Source: Candidatus Brocadiaceae bacterium (GTDB taxonomy: Bacteria > Planctomycetota > Brocadiia > SM23-32). From it: 54,600 nucleotides of DNA. The notes under the pieces were generated by a model. The model searched no databases, was not told where the DNA came from, and was given only the letters and a program-made list of their open reading frames with translations. The stretch's first letter is position 1. Each line of letters begins with the position of its first letter. Shown piece after piece: positions 7,629-16,775 of this stretch. The position numbers and the translations under genes were made by a program. The stretch lies in assembly GCA_012728835.1 (NCBI GenBank), contig JAAYEJ010000050.1, positions 1-54,600 of the forward strand. The letters run 5' to 3'.

Positions 7629-8656
7629 GACGACTGCCTTTCTCCGTATCCCGCCGCCGCCAGCAGTGTTTCCTGCACCAGCAGCTCGTGTTTGTAGTCG
7701 AACGGATTGACTTTCGCGCCCCGGATGATCTCCGCGAACTCCCGGAGTTGCGGAGCATAGCGGTCACCCATTGGACCGCAATCGACCTGGTGGGTGCCGG
7801 CCTCGTGACCGGGCACGGCATGTTTCAGGGTCAGCCGCGCGGTGAGCGGTTGGGTCTCGTATCGGCCGCCCGGCGCCTCCAGCGGACAGATCTCCACCGT
7901 GCCCTCGGTCCCGCAGACGATCAGCCGCCGGTGCTGCATGCCGTCGACCTCCTCGACCGACACGCGAAGGGTGGCGGTAGCATGCTCGTATTCGAGCACC
8001 GCCAGCCCGTTGTCGATGAGGCCGTCGTCGCGGGTGCGTTTCAGAAACGGCACAACCCGATCCGGCCGGCCGAGCATCGTCACCACGACGTCCACCAGGT
8101 ATCCGGCGAAGATGAACATGGCGCCGCCTTTGAACTGCGCCAGCCAGCGGCGATAGGCGGCGTTGTCGCCGTCGTAGCGGCTCATCACCGCATGGATCTC
8201 GAAGATCTCCCCCAGCCAGCCGGCACGCACCGCGCCGATCGCAAAGCGGATCGCCGGATTGTAGCGGTACGCATAGGCAAGCTGAATGGCGAGGCCCTTT
8301 TGTTCGCAGGTCTCGAGCAATCGGCGGAAGGCCGGAAACGACTCCCCGCCGGGCTTGTCCAGGTGGACGTGCAGGCCGCGTTCCGCGCAGCGCTGCGCCG
8401 TCGGAACGAGTTCGAAGCCGTCGGTCTCCACCGCGACCGCATCCAGATGGGGCATGGCCAGAAGCTCGTCTTCGGAAACCCATTCCAGCCCGCGGTAACA
8501 CGGCAAGCCGCCGCGTCTTTCCTTCCACTCCGGATCGGCCTCGGCGACGCCGACGATCTCGAAGAGATCGGGGAGCTTGCGCAGCGATTCCATGTTGCCC
8601 TCGGCATGGTTGTGTCCGATGCCGATCTGCCCGATCCTGATGCGCTTTCCGCTCAT
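7619..8656 (-). CDS. Gfo/Idh/MocA-family oxidoreductase
   Basis: A 345-residue NAD(P)-dependent dehydrogenase. The Rossmann motif is IGQIGIGHNHAEGN at the N-terminus. The conserved Lys-Pro motif appears as LDKPGGES (usually EKP). The C-terminal domain has LAYAYRYNPAIRFA and continues to a typical closing YKHELLVQETLLAA. The ATG at 8656 was chosen over the longer frame from 8698 because similarity begins there and GGAG lies upstream. It is the first gene of the unit running down to 4183 (this gene, SDR, truncated isochorismatase, two esterases). A good promoter lies about 90 bases upstream. Many family members oxidise sugars or inositols. Confidence 0.88.
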   Translation of the reverse strand: MSGKRIRIGQIGIGHNHAEGNMESLRKLPDLFEIVGVAEADPEWKERRGGLPCYRGLEWVSEDELLAMPHLDAVAVETDGFELVPTAQRCAERGLHVHLDKPGGESFPAFRRLLETCEQKGLAIQLAYAYRYNPAIRFAIGAVRAGWLGEIFEIHAVMSRYDGDNAAYRRWLAQFKGGAMFIFAGYLVDVVVTMLGRPDRVVPFLKRTRDDGLIDNGLAVLEYEHATATLRVSVEEVDGMQHRRLIVCGTEGTVEICPLEAPGGRYETQPLTARLTLKHAVPGHEAGTHQVDCGPMGDRYAPQLREFAEIIRGAKVNPFDYKHELLVQETLLAAAGYGERQSSCH

Positions 8657-8744
8657 GCCGTGTTCCACTCCGTCCAGGACCTGCTGCGCGCCTTTCACTG
8701 TCTTTCAGCCGGCGCTCCGATGCCGCACAGGTGTGTGGTCCAGC

Positions 8745-8773
8745 ACTGTAGTTCACGCGCGGTGCAGTGTCCA
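8745..8773 (-). promoter_or_regulatory. promoter of the Gfo/Idh-SDR-esterase unit
   Basis: On the minus strand TGGACA (8773-8768) and TACAGT (8750-8745) are separated by 17 bp. A dyad CACTG-N16-CAGTG (8744-8769) spans the core and could be an operator. Confidence 0.5.
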
Positions 8774-9035
8774 GCGTCGAGCCGCCTCTGCCGCGCGCTC
8801 TGATGCTGATGCAGGCCCTGGTCGCTCCGGGGGCCCGGTGCCGGTTTGCCGGTGGACAGGTTGCCGGCCGGTCTTGCCTGTCCCCTCACACAAACGCCTT
8901 GCCCCCGTGTTCTCGATATGGGGCTCTTCTCCCGGAAGGTGAGCAGAACTGAAGGGGCGGATGTGAGCTGACATCGGCGCCGTTTTTCTGTATCCAGTTG
9001 TTCGTCAAAGACTTCTGGAACAGGAAGGAGCGCCG
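8774..9035. other. intergenic stretch without a recognisable gene
   Basis: Between the promoter at 8745-8773 and the transposase remnant I see no convincing open frame, RNA gene or repeat. The open frames that cross it on both strands have no recognisable domain. Confidence 0.5.
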
Positions 9036-9240
9036 GTGTCGGGCCTCAGTACAGCACGCTATCACCCCTGGAACCGAGTGGTCGTCAGCCGCCAGAGCGT
9101 CAGCGCCCAGGGACACCTCGCCGTCCTCGACCTGGGGCCCGACGAGCGCTTCTCCCCCCTGTGCAGCCGATGCAGGCAGCGGGTCTCCCGCACCTGCTCC
9201 CACGAGGTCCGTGCCGTGCGCGACCTCAACATGGCCTCGG
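9036..9240 (+). pseudogene. ISL3-type transposase, N-terminal remnant
   Basis: About 68 codons resemble the N-terminal zinc-binding region of ISL3-family transposases: YHPWNRVVVSRQ at the start, then FSPLCSRCRQRVSRTCSHE and the hallmark VRDLNMA. The DDE domain is absent. The long frame that continues to 10676 is antisense to the TolC-like gene. The fragment marks the downstream edge of the efflux locus. Confidence 0.55.
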
Positions 9241-9266
9241 CGCGTTCGCCGTGCTTGCCGGGGCGC

Positions 9267-10865
9267 CTACTCGGACGCTGCGGCCGGTTCGCGCGCGATC
9301 AGGGCCACGCCCTTGCGTTGGAGCAGGTCGCCCTGGGCGCGGTAGAGGGCGGCGAGGGCGGAGGCGTAGTCGGTGCGGGCGCCGATTTCGTCCCGCTCGG
9401 CGGCCGCCAGGTCCTGCTGGGCGCTCAGGAGGTCCAGGGCGTCCGAGAGGCCCAGGTCGAAGCTCCGCTCCTCGGCCTTCAGGAGCTGCTCGGCCAGCTC
9501 CCGGGCCTCGACCGCCCGCGTGATCCGCGCCTCGGCCGCCCGCAGGGACTCCAGGGCGTCGGCGATCTCGCGCGTGATCTGCTCGAGCACGTCCGCCTGC
9601 TGCACCAGCGCGATCCGCCGCTGGATCACGGCGATCCGGTGCCGGGCACGCGCCGATCGGTTCGGGAAGGGCCACTCGACGCGCAGCCCGGCCCGCCAGC
9701 TCCCGTAGCGCCCGTCCCGGATGTCGCCCGTGCCGTCGGAGAGGTCGTCGCCCAGGCCGGCCAGGCTGTATTCACCGAATGCCTGCAGCGTCGGCAGGCG
9801 CTGGTTCTCCGCATGTCGCTCGGTCAGATCGGCGTTGGCGATCGCCAGGTTCGCCTGCCTGTAGTCCGGCCGCTCCTGCGCGGCGACGGCCAGCGCGTCG
9901 GCCAGCGTCGTCCGGAAGCCGACGTCCGGCGGGGCGTCCACAAGCTCGAACTCGGCCGACTCCGAGGCGCCGTCCAGCACGCCCATCAGTTGCAGGAGCC
10001 GGTTCCTGGTCTGGCTGACCCGGTTCTCGGCGCTCACGATGTCCACCGACCGGGAGGCCGCGCGCGCCTTCGCGCGCGTCACCTCGATCAGCGCCACGTC
10101 GCCCGCCCGGTGGCGTCCCTCAGCCCGCTTCACGAGACGGTCGGCGCTGTCGCGTTCCTTGCGCCGCACCTCCAGGTCCGCCAGCGCGTAGGTCAGGTCC
10201 CAGTAGGCCTCCTCCACCTCAAGGAGCGTCCGCATCGCCGTGTCACGGAATCCCTCCTCCGTCACGAGCAGGTTGTTGCGCGCGATGGTCACCTGCGTAC
10301 GGTTGATCCCCACGCCGCCGTCCTTCAGCAGGTCCTGGCTGATGCCCAGCGTCACGCCCGGGCTGTACTGGGGGTTCAGGACGCTCGTGTGGGTCCGGTC
10401 GCGCATGTAGCGGCTCGACGCCCTCAGCTCCAGCTCCGTGCCCGTGACCATGCGCCTGCGCAGCCCCATGGACACGTCGGCGTCGGACGTCTCGGTGCGC
10501 GTCACAGGCACACCCGCCACGGGCGTGTCGCTGCGGCCGACGCCGGCCTCGGCAAAGAGGTTGACGTCGAACTCGCCCTCCGCCTGCATGATGCCGGCCT
10601 CCGACGACTCCGTCCGAAGCTGGGCCACCCGGATGTCCTTGTTCGCCGCCAGCGCGCGGAGGAAGCACTCCTGTAGTGTCAGCCGGGCCGGCAGGGCCGG
10701 GACGCCCTCCACCGCCTCGGGCAGTGCTGCATCATGCGGAGGCCTGGCGCCGGCCGCAGCGGTGCACAGCAGGCAGGCCAGGCCAACGACGAGGCCGCAG
10801 ACGGCGCATGCGTGCCGTTTCGTTCGTACGGCCACCGGATTCGGTCCTTCAGGATGTCGAGTCAT
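9267..10865 (-). CDS. TolC-like outer-membrane efflux channel
   Basis: A 532-residue outer-membrane efflux protein starting at ATG 10865, with GAGG upstream. It has a signal peptide ending CTAAAGARP, then two outer-membrane-efflux repeats. Each has long heptad-like helices, for example LTLQECFLRALAANKDIRVA at the start and RAQGDLLQRKGVALI at the end. The strand-turn segments TLLEVEEAYWDLTYALADLE and LAVAAQERPDYRQANLAIAN are typical. It is the last gene of the adaptor-ATPase-permease operon, 20 bases after the permease stop, and would supply the trimeric exit duct. It is the only channel gene in the locus, so both adaptor sets may share it. Confidence 0.9.
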   Translation of the reverse strand: MTRHPEGPNPVAVRTKRHACAVCGLVVGLACLLCTAAAGARPPHDAALPEAVEGVPALPARLTLQECFLRALAANKDIRVAQLRTESSEAGIMQAEGEFDVNLFAEAGVGRSDTPVAGVPVTRTETSDADVSMGLRRRMVTGTELELRASSRYMRDRTHTSVLNPQYSPGVTLGISQDLLKDGGVGINRTQVTIARNNLLVTEEGFRDTAMRTLLEVEEAYWDLTYALADLEVRRKERDSADRLVKRAEGRHRAGDVALIEVTRAKARAASRSVDIVSAENRVSQTRNRLLQLMGVLDGASESAEFELVDAPPDVGFRTTLADALAVAAQERPDYRQANLAIANADLTERHAENQRLPTLQAFGEYSLAGLGDDLSDGTGDIRDGRYGSWRAGLRVEWPFPNRSARARHRIAVIQRRIALVQQADVLEQITREIADALESLRAAEARITRAVEARELAEQLLKAEERSFDLGLSDALDLLSAQQDLAAAERDEIGARTDYASALAALYRAQGDLLQRKGVALIAREPAAASE

Positions 10866-10885
10866 GTGTGGTCCTCTGCGTTTGT

Positions 10886-12130
10886 TCACTCCCTGCGCAC
10901 GGCCTCGGCCGGATCGATGCGCGCCGCCTGCCAGGCCGGGAAGATGCCGAACGTCAGCCCCACCGCTCCGCTCACGCAGAGCGCCAGCAGCACGAACCCC
11001 GGCGCGATCAGCACGCGCCAGCCCGTATAGAGCGCAATGGCCTTCACCAGCGCCCAGCCGACGGCCAGGCCCAGAAGACCGCCCAGCGCGCTCACGCACA
11101 CCGCCTCGGTCACGAAGTGCAGCAGGATGTCCTTCCGGCTCGCGCCGACCGCACGCCGGATGCCGATCTCGCGCGTGCGCTCGCTCACGCCGGCCAGCAT
11201 GATGTTCATGATGCCGATGCCGCCCACAAGCAGCGAGATGCCGGCGATGGCGCCCATGACCATGTTGAAGACGCGCTGGGTCGCCTGCGCCTGCTCCAGC
11301 AGCTCCTGGGGCACCATCACGCTGAAATCGTCCGCCTCGCGGTGCCGAAGAGAGACCACGCGGTGGATGGCGGCGGCCGACTCGCGCAGCAGGTCCTCGT
11401 CGTCGATGGTCAGGCTGATCTCGGTCAGTTCGCTCACGTAGCGCTCGTGCGCGAAGGTGTAGATCGCCGCCGTCACCGGCACGTAGACGTCGTAGTTCGA
11501 GTCGGCGACGCTGAGTGCCTTCACCTTGCCCTCCACCATGTGGCGGGGCGACATCACGCCGACGATGACGTACGGGGAGAAGCCGACCGAGATCACCTCC
11601 CCGACCGCCTTCCCCTCCTCGCCGAACAGGTCCCGCCGCACGGCCTCGCCCAGGACGCAGACCTTGTTGACGTTCGTCACGTCGGCGGCCTCCAGAAACC
11701 GCCCGGCGGCCACCGGCCAGTCCATCGGCACGATGAACTCGTCGGTCGTGCCCACCACGCGCGCGTGCGCCGCCTCGGCCTGACCGCGCGTGACGCTCGC
11801 CTCCACGGTGCGCACGGGCACGGACGAGACGACGGTGGGGACGATCTCTTTGAGCGCCTTCGCGTCGTCGATCGAGAGGCCCCAGGAGCCCTGACGGCGG
11901 GCCTCCAGGAGCTTCTCGCCTTCCAGGGCGGCGTCGCTGACACGGATGTTATTGATGCCGAGCTGGCGGATCTGGTCCAGCGCCTCCTCCTTCGCGCCGG
12001 CGCCGATGCCCGACATGGCGATCACCGCCGCCACGCCGAACATGACGCCCAGCACGCTCAGGAGCGTGCGCAGCCGGTGCCGCGCCAGACCGTCCACCAG
12101 GGCCGTCGAGAGTATGTCGTTCCAGCGCAT
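10886..12130 (-). CDS. MacB-like ABC permease (separate from its ATPase)
   Basis: A 414-residue inner-membrane protein with the MacB/FtsX plan. One N-terminal membrane helix (LRTLLSVLGVMFGVAAVIAM) is followed by a large periplasmic domain, residues about 45-275. Three C-terminal helices then surround the conserved SERTREIGIRRAVGASRKDI loop, with a closing PAWQAARIDPAEAVR. In MacB the ATPase is fused; here it is the preceding gene, as in DevC/DevA systems. The ATG at 12130 lies one base beyond the ATPase stop, so the two are coupled. MacB-type proteins act as dimers and work mechanically on substrates in the periplasm, passing them to adaptor and TolC. Confidence 0.9.
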   Translation of the reverse strand: MRWNDILSTALVDGLARHRLRTLLSVLGVMFGVAAVIAMSGIGAGAKEEALDQIRQLGINNIRVSDAALEGEKLLEARRQGSWGLSIDDAKALKEIVPTVVSSVPVRTVEASVTRGQAEAAHARVVGTTDEFIVPMDWPVAAGRFLEAADVTNVNKVCVLGEAVRRDLFGEEGKAVGEVISVGFSPYVIVGVMSPRHMVEGKVKALSVADSNYDVYVPVTAAIYTFAHERYVSELTEISLTIDDEDLLRESAAAIHRVVSLRHREADDFSVMVPQELLEQAQATQRVFNMVMGAIAGISLLVGGIGIMNIMLAGVSERTREIGIRRAVGASRKDILLHFVTEAVCVSALGGLLGLAVGWALVKAIALYTGWRVLIAPGFVLLALCVSGAVGLTFGIFPAWQAARIDPAEAVRRE

Positions 12131-12131
12131 G

Positions 12132-12884
12132 CTAAGCTCCCTGGCCTGGGGCGGGTTGGTCCTCCGACGGCTCGCCGGCAAGCTGCTCGGTCGACTCTGC
12201 CGTGAAGGTATCCGAATGGATCCGGCCGTCCACGATGTGCAGCACGCGCCGGCAGCGGCTCACGATGCTGTGGTCGTGGCTGACCATGGCGATCGTGATG
12301 CCCTCGCGGTGCAGGTCGATCAGCAGGTCGAGCACCTCGTGCGCCGTGTGCGAGTCCAGGTTGCCGGTCGGCTCGTCAGCGAAGAGCACCCTCGGCTCGC
12401 CGACCAGCGCGCGGGCGATGCCGGCCCGCTGCGCCTGGCCGCCGCTCAGTTCCGCCGGCCGGTGCGTGAGCCGGTCGCCCAGGCCGACGCGCTCCGCCAT
12501 CTCGGCGGCGCGCCGTCGCCTCTGGGCACGCGCCACACCCTGGTAGGCGAGCGGCAGCGCGATGTTCTCCACCACGTCCAGCCGCTGCAGAAGGTTGAAC
12601 GACTGGAACACGAACCCGACCACCGAACTGCGCACGCGCGACAGCTCCCGGTCTTCCAGCGCCGCCACGTCCCGACCGTCCAGGCGGTAGACGCCCCCGC
12701 TCGGGCGGTCCAGACAGCCCATGATGTGCAGCAGCGTCGACTTGCCCGAGCCGGACGGCCCGGCGATCCCGACGAACTCGCCTTCGTCGATCTTCAGGCT
12801 GACGTCGTCCACCGCGCGCACTTGCACGCCGCCGCGCACGCCGTAGACCTTGCTCAGCCCCTCGACCTCGATCAGACTACCCAT
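12132..12884 (-). CDS. MacB/LolD-type ABC transporter ATPase
   Basis: A 250-residue ABC ATPase. Walker A is GPSGSGKST at about residues 41-49, the Q-loop is in FVFQSFNLLQ, the signature is LSGGQAQR, Walker B is VLFADEPTGNLD and the switch His is in VSHDH. The GNLD variant and the short length are typical of the MacB/LolD/DevA group. It starts at ATG 12884 inside the last codons of adaptor D1. The C-terminus carries about 25 extra polar residues. Its first 70 bases are nearly identical to 20860-20929, where a second copy of the gene has been reduced to 20 codons. Confidence 0.92.
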   Translation of the reverse strand: MGSLIEVEGLSKVYGVRGGVQVRAVDDVSLKIDEGEFVGIAGPSGSGKSTLLHIMGCLDRPSGGVYRLDGRDVAALEDRELSRVRSSVVGFVFQSFNLLQRLDVVENIALPLAYQGVARAQRRRRAAEMAERVGLGDRLTHRPAELSGGQAQRAGIARALVGEPRVLFADEPTGNLDSHTAHEVLDLLIDLHREGITIAMVSHDHSIVSRCRRVLHIVDGRIHSDTFTAESTEQLAGEPSEDQPAPGQGA

Positions 12885-15357
12885 GAGATGCTCCCTCGCT
12901 GGATGTTGCCTCGCCCTCCCCCGCCGGAGTCGCGGCCGCACCCTCCGGCAGCGGGAACACCTCCACCATCGCCGACATGCCAATGCACAACGGCGGCTCT
13001 TCGTCCAATGCCACGACCACCTGGAACAGCCGCCCATCCCGCACGCGCGTCTCCCCGACGTACTGCCGCGTCCAGTGCGCGAGCTCGGGCCAGGCGACGA
13101 CGTCCGTGACGCGGCCGCTGAACGTCCGCCCGGGCACACCCGCCAGCGTCAGACGCGCCGGCGCGCCCCGCCGGACCTTGAAGTAGTCCGATTCGTCCAG
13201 CATGGCGTGGACGGCAGCCTGCTCCATGTCGGCGATACCCATGAAATGCCAGCCCTGCTGCAACTCGGAGCCCTTCTCGGCCCAGCACCACGCCACGAGG
13301 CCGTTGACCGGAGAGACGATCTCGGCCCGGCCAGCCTTGCGGAGGCGACGCTCGGCCTGCGCACGGTAAGCTTCGAGCCGGGCGCCTGCCGTCTGGAGCT
13401 CGGCTTCGGCTTCTCTGACGTCAAGCTCGGCCAGCGCACGGGTTCGGGCAAGGGCGGCGCGCGCACGCTTCAGCCCGGCTCGGGCCGCCACGCGCTCCAA
13501 CGCCGCCGCGCCCGCCAGGATGTCCTGCAGAATGGCGTCCTTCTCGGCAAGCGTGGCCTCCGCGCGTCCCACCTGAAGCTCGGCCTGACGCACGTCGGCC
13601 GCACGCGCATTGCCCTCGGCAACGAGATCTGCGCAGGATTCCAGCCTACGCTTCGCCCATTCCAGTTGCCATTCGGCCTCGGACCGCTCGTTCTCCGCGT
13701 GGATGCGCTCCCGCGCCTCTGGTCGCGAGGCCAGCTCCTCGACGCCCAGTTGGGCGAGCGTGACGTCCGCCTCGGCTTCCGCTACGAGGAGCGGGACGAG
13801 TTCCTCCTTGAGGTGCACCTCGATCTCGGACGCTCGCCGAAGGACCTCCAGCCTGGCCAACTCGCTGGCGTCCTGCGCCCGCCAGTCCACCGCCAGGTCG
13901 GGGACGAGCGTTGCGACCACCTCCCCCTCTTTGACAGGAGTGCCTGCCGGAACAACCGAGATCAGTCTCCCCTGGAAGGGACAGCGTATCTGATGCGTCG
14001 ATTCCGCCGCAAGGCGGCCCCGCAGAAGCAATGCCGGTCGACCAAGCCGGCTGTCCGGCACCCGGTGCACGGGCTCCCACGCCGCCGCGTCGTCGGGTCC
14101 AGGGAAGATGCGCACGTCGGCCTTCATGCCCGGCCGCACACGCCGGCCGGCGTCACTCACCGCCACCAGCACACAGCCTTCGCTGTCGAGGATCTGGGTA
14201 GCGGTCTCCGCAGTCTCCCGCCGCGACGTCGACACTAACGCAAGCACGGACTCTACGGCGCCACGGTAGACGGTATCGGGCACACCGGGAAAGCCGATCT
14301 CGGCGCGGTCCCCCTCCTTCACGCGGAGCAGCTCCTCCTCGGGGACCTTCGCGGCGACCCGCACTTGACCCGGATCGACGACGGACGCAATCCTCTGCCC
14401 GTAGAACACGGGAGCGCCGGGCCCGAACCGCTGACCTTCCATGTGGAGCCAGTAGCCGTCTCGATCTCCGTAGAGGATCTCCCCCGCTGCGGGGGCGCGG
14501 ACCGTCAAGGCTTGCGTGCGTTTGAGGCTCAGTTCATATTCGCGCTTCGCCTGGCCGACTCCTTTCTCCCGGCTGGCGTCACAGAGCAAGCGCCGGCGCT
14601 CAGACTCGAGCTGCGCTCGCAACTCGGCCGCCTTCAGCCTCGTCCGGAGCTTCTCCACGTTCGCGGCCGCCTTCTCCTCCTCGAAGCAAGAGCCCTGCGA
14701 ACGCAGCCAATCGCCGAGGCTCTGCAGGTAAGCCGCGTCGGCCGTCCTGCTTTCGCAGCCATGCCGGGCCGTCATCAGTTCTGTCTCGGAGCAGAGACCT
14801 TCTGCACTGAGCTGGACCATTCGGTCCAACCGATCCTTGGCCTCCGTCCGTCGGGCCTCGTTCTCGGCGACCCGCGCGTCGAGTTGCGCCACGTCCACGG
14901 CACACGGGAGGGCCTGGAGAGCGGCCAGGTGCTGCTCCGCACCACGCAGGTCCGTGCGGGCCGCGAGCACGGCGGCCCGCAGATCCCCCAACGCGGCAGC
15001 CGCCTCCGCCTCGGTCCGACGCGCAACGGCCTCCGCCTGGCGCAACAGTCGCTCCTTGTCGCGCTGTTCGTCTTCAAGCCACGGGGTCTGGAGTTCCGCG
15101 ATCACGTCGCCCGCCTGCACGCGGCTCCACTCGGGGACGATTCTGGTGATCGTCGGCGCGAACGCTCCGTTCAACTCGACGTTCCAGAAGACGTCTCGCG
15201 GTTCAATGGCCTCGGCCGTTCCCTCGGCGGTGATGACCGCTGGCAGAGCGACGTCAGCGGCCGGCGCACCTCCACCGCCCTGGCCCTGCCCAAGGGCCAG
15301 GATCAGCGACAACGCTGCCGCCACGCATGCCATTCTCTGCTGGAACAACGCCCCCAC
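12877..15357 (-). CDS. adaptor D1: two HlyD/MacA modules in one chain
   Basis: An 826-residue periplasmic adaptor, about twice the usual length. GTG 15357 has GAGGAG eight bases upstream. After a signal segment (ACVAAALSLILAL), module 1 has a lipoyl half (RIVPEWSRVQAGDVIAEL), a long coiled coil, the second lipoyl half (LTVRAPAAGEILYG), and a beta-barrel ending RRVRPGMKADVRIFPG. A linker of about 25 residues follows. Module 2 repeats the plan: CPFQGRLISVVPAGTPVKEG, a coiled coil, AEIVSPVNGLVAWC, a barrel, and CIGMSAMVEVFP. Neither module has the membrane-proximal domain found in A and C. It sits five bases after C1 and overlaps the ATPase gene. Confidence 0.88.
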   Translation of the reverse strand: MGALFQQRMACVAAALSLILALGQGQGGGGAPAADVALPAVITAEGTAEAIEPRDVFWNVELNGAFAPTITRIVPEWSRVQAGDVIAELQTPWLEDEQRDKERLLRQAEAVARRTEAEAAAALGDLRAAVLAARTDLRGAEQHLAALQALPCAVDVAQLDARVAENEARRTEAKDRLDRMVQLSAEGLCSETELMTARHGCESRTADAAYLQSLGDWLRSQGSCFEEEKAAANVEKLRTRLKAAELRAQLESERRRLLCDASREKGVGQAKREYELSLKRTQALTVRAPAAGEILYGDRDGYWLHMEGQRFGPGAPVFYGQRIASVVDPGQVRVAAKVPEEELLRVKEGDRAEIGFPGVPDTVYRGAVESVLALVSTSRRETAETATQILDSEGCVLVAVSDAGRRVRPGMKADVRIFPGPDDAAAWEPVHRVPDSRLGRPALLLRGRLAAESTHQIRCPFQGRLISVVPAGTPVKEGEVVATLVPDLAVDWRAQDASELARLEVLRRASEIEVHLKEELVPLLVAEAEADVTLAQLGVEELASRPEARERIHAENERSEAEWQLEWAKRRLESCADLVAEGNARAADVRQAELQVGRAEATLAEKDAILQDILAGAAALERVAARAGLKRARAALARTRALAELDVREAEAELQTAGARLEAYRAQAERRLRKAGRAEIVSPVNGLVAWCWAEKGSELQQGWHFMGIADMEQAAVHAMLDESDYFKVRRGAPARLTLAGVPGRTFSGRVTDVVAWPELAHWTRQYVGETRVRDGRLFQVVVALDEEPPLCIGMSAMVEVFPLPEGAAATPAGEGEATSSEGASHG

Positions 15358-15361
15358 GAGT

Positions 15362-16765
15362 TCACTCCTCGGGGTTCAGCAGGATCCATTCCCCTTCGGC
15401 GAGCCCGCCGCGGATCACCGCAGTCGAGCTGTCCGCCGCCAGGACGTCGACCGATCGAGTTTCCCGGGTGCCGCCGGTCCAGATGACGACCTTGCCGTCG
15501 CGAAGGCACGCCCTCGGAACGATCAGGCCGTCAGCGTGCGCCACCTCTATGGAGGCGTCCCCCGTCATGTACGGCCGCATGTTCGGGGGCACGGCGTCCA
15601 GTTTGATCTCCACCTCAAGGTACTGCACGTCCGGCTCATCTTCGGCCTCGGCCAAGGCTTCCCCCACCTTCGACACCACGCCCGTCGCGGCCAGGTCAGG
15701 ACGCGCAAGAAACTGGACGCGGGCAGGCTGGTCGAGTGCGACAAGCCGGGAATCAGCTTCCCGCACGCGCCCCTGAAACACGAGAGCGTCGGTGTCGGCC
15801 AATTCAGCAACCACGAAGCCCCGCCAGACGGCGCGGCCGATCTCGACCTTCCCGCCCGACGGGGAGAACACCACGCCATCCCGCGGGGCCGTGATGCGCG
15901 TGTTCTGCAGGTCGTCTTCGAGCTGCGAGAGCTTCTGTCGCAGCGCATCGAGCGCGCTCTGCGCGGCCTTCTGTTGCGACTCGGCCTGCCGGATGCGTGC
16001 GTCTCGGCTCTGAGCCGCCTGCTCGTGCGAGACGCGGGCCTCGGTCAGGTGCGCCCGGGCGGTTTCCAGATCCTCAGCGCGCGCACCTGCCGAGGTGTCC
16101 TCCAGGACCTTCTGCGCTTGGGAGCGTTCCAGCACGGCGGCGGCGTACTCCAGTTCGGCGGCCCGCACGTCCTTCCCGCTCACGGCGCCCTCCTCGAACA
16201 TCTCACGCATCGATGCGAGCCGGTCCTCGGCGTAGCGGAACGACGCCTCGGCTCGAGCCACCCGCGCCCGGGCGACGGCGAGAGCACCAGGCAAAGGTCG
16301 GCTCTGCTCCAGGTCGAACTGCGCCTGCGCCACCTCTTGCGCGGCCGCCAGTTCGGCGATCTGGCCCTCGACGTCGGCCTTCGCCCGTTCGAGGGCGATT
16401 CGGGCCTCCGAGAGGGCCATCTCGGCAGACACCATATCCTCCTTGACGGTCAGGATGCCATCCTCGATATCGGTCGCATCCAGTTCGATTATCACCTCTC
16501 CCTGCCGTACCGCAGTGCCGTCGGGGACCACGCTCACCACCGACAGGCCGTCCAGCGCGCTAGTCACCCGTGTCTTCTCCGCTGGCTGCAACTTGCCAGG
16601 GACCCTTACCATCTGCCGGAAGGCCCCCCGCCGCACCTGCGCGAGAAGCGCACCAGGCGCATGCGGGGCGTTCGGCGTGCGCGTTGAGGCAGCCAGCAGG
16701 AGCAGCAGACAGAGGCCGCCTGTCCATCTCGCCCACCACAGGAGCCTTGTCTTTGCGCGTGCCAT
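15362..16765 (-). CDS. adaptor C1: single HlyD module with membrane-proximal domain
   Basis: A 467-residue adaptor starting at ATG 16765. An N-terminal hydrophobic anchor (WWARWTGGLCLLLLLAAST) is followed by a first lipoyl half (SVVPDGTAVRQGEVIIELDA) and a coiled-coil hairpin from about residue 100 to 275. The second lipoyl half is NTRITAPRDGVVFSP, then a beta-barrel ending PYMTGDASIEV. The membrane-proximal domain begins GLIVPRACLRDGKVVIW and ends AVIRGGLAEGEWILLNP. That last domain is absent from B and D. It lies between B1 and D1 with gaps of ten and four bases. Its paralog is C2 at 24259. Confidence 0.88.
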   Translation of the reverse strand: MARAKTRLLWWARWTGGLCLLLLLAASTRTPNAPHAPGALLAQVRRGAFRQMVRVPGKLQPAEKTRVTSALDGLSVVSVVPDGTAVRQGEVIIELDATDIEDGILTVKEDMVSAEMALSEARIALERAKADVEGQIAELAAAQEVAQAQFDLEQSRPLPGALAVARARVARAEASFRYAEDRLASMREMFEEGAVSGKDVRAAELEYAAAVLERSQAQKVLEDTSAGARAEDLETARAHLTEARVSHEQAAQSRDARIRQAESQQKAAQSALDALRQKLSQLEDDLQNTRITAPRDGVVFSPSGGKVEIGRAVWRGFVVAELADTDALVFQGRVREADSRLVALDQPARVQFLARPDLAATGVVSKVGEALAEAEDEPDVQYLEVEIKLDAVPPNMRPYMTGDASIEVAHADGLIVPRACLRDGKVVIWTGGTRETRSVDVLAADSSTAVIRGGLAEGEWILLNPEE

Positions 16766-16775
16766 GTTCAGAGGC

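Noticed and set aside
9036-10676. A 546-codon plus-strand open frame over the TolC-like gene
   Set aside because: After the first 68 codons (ISL3 remnant) it is the antisense of a clear TolC-family gene and shows no domain. High GC content creates long antisense frames throughout the window.
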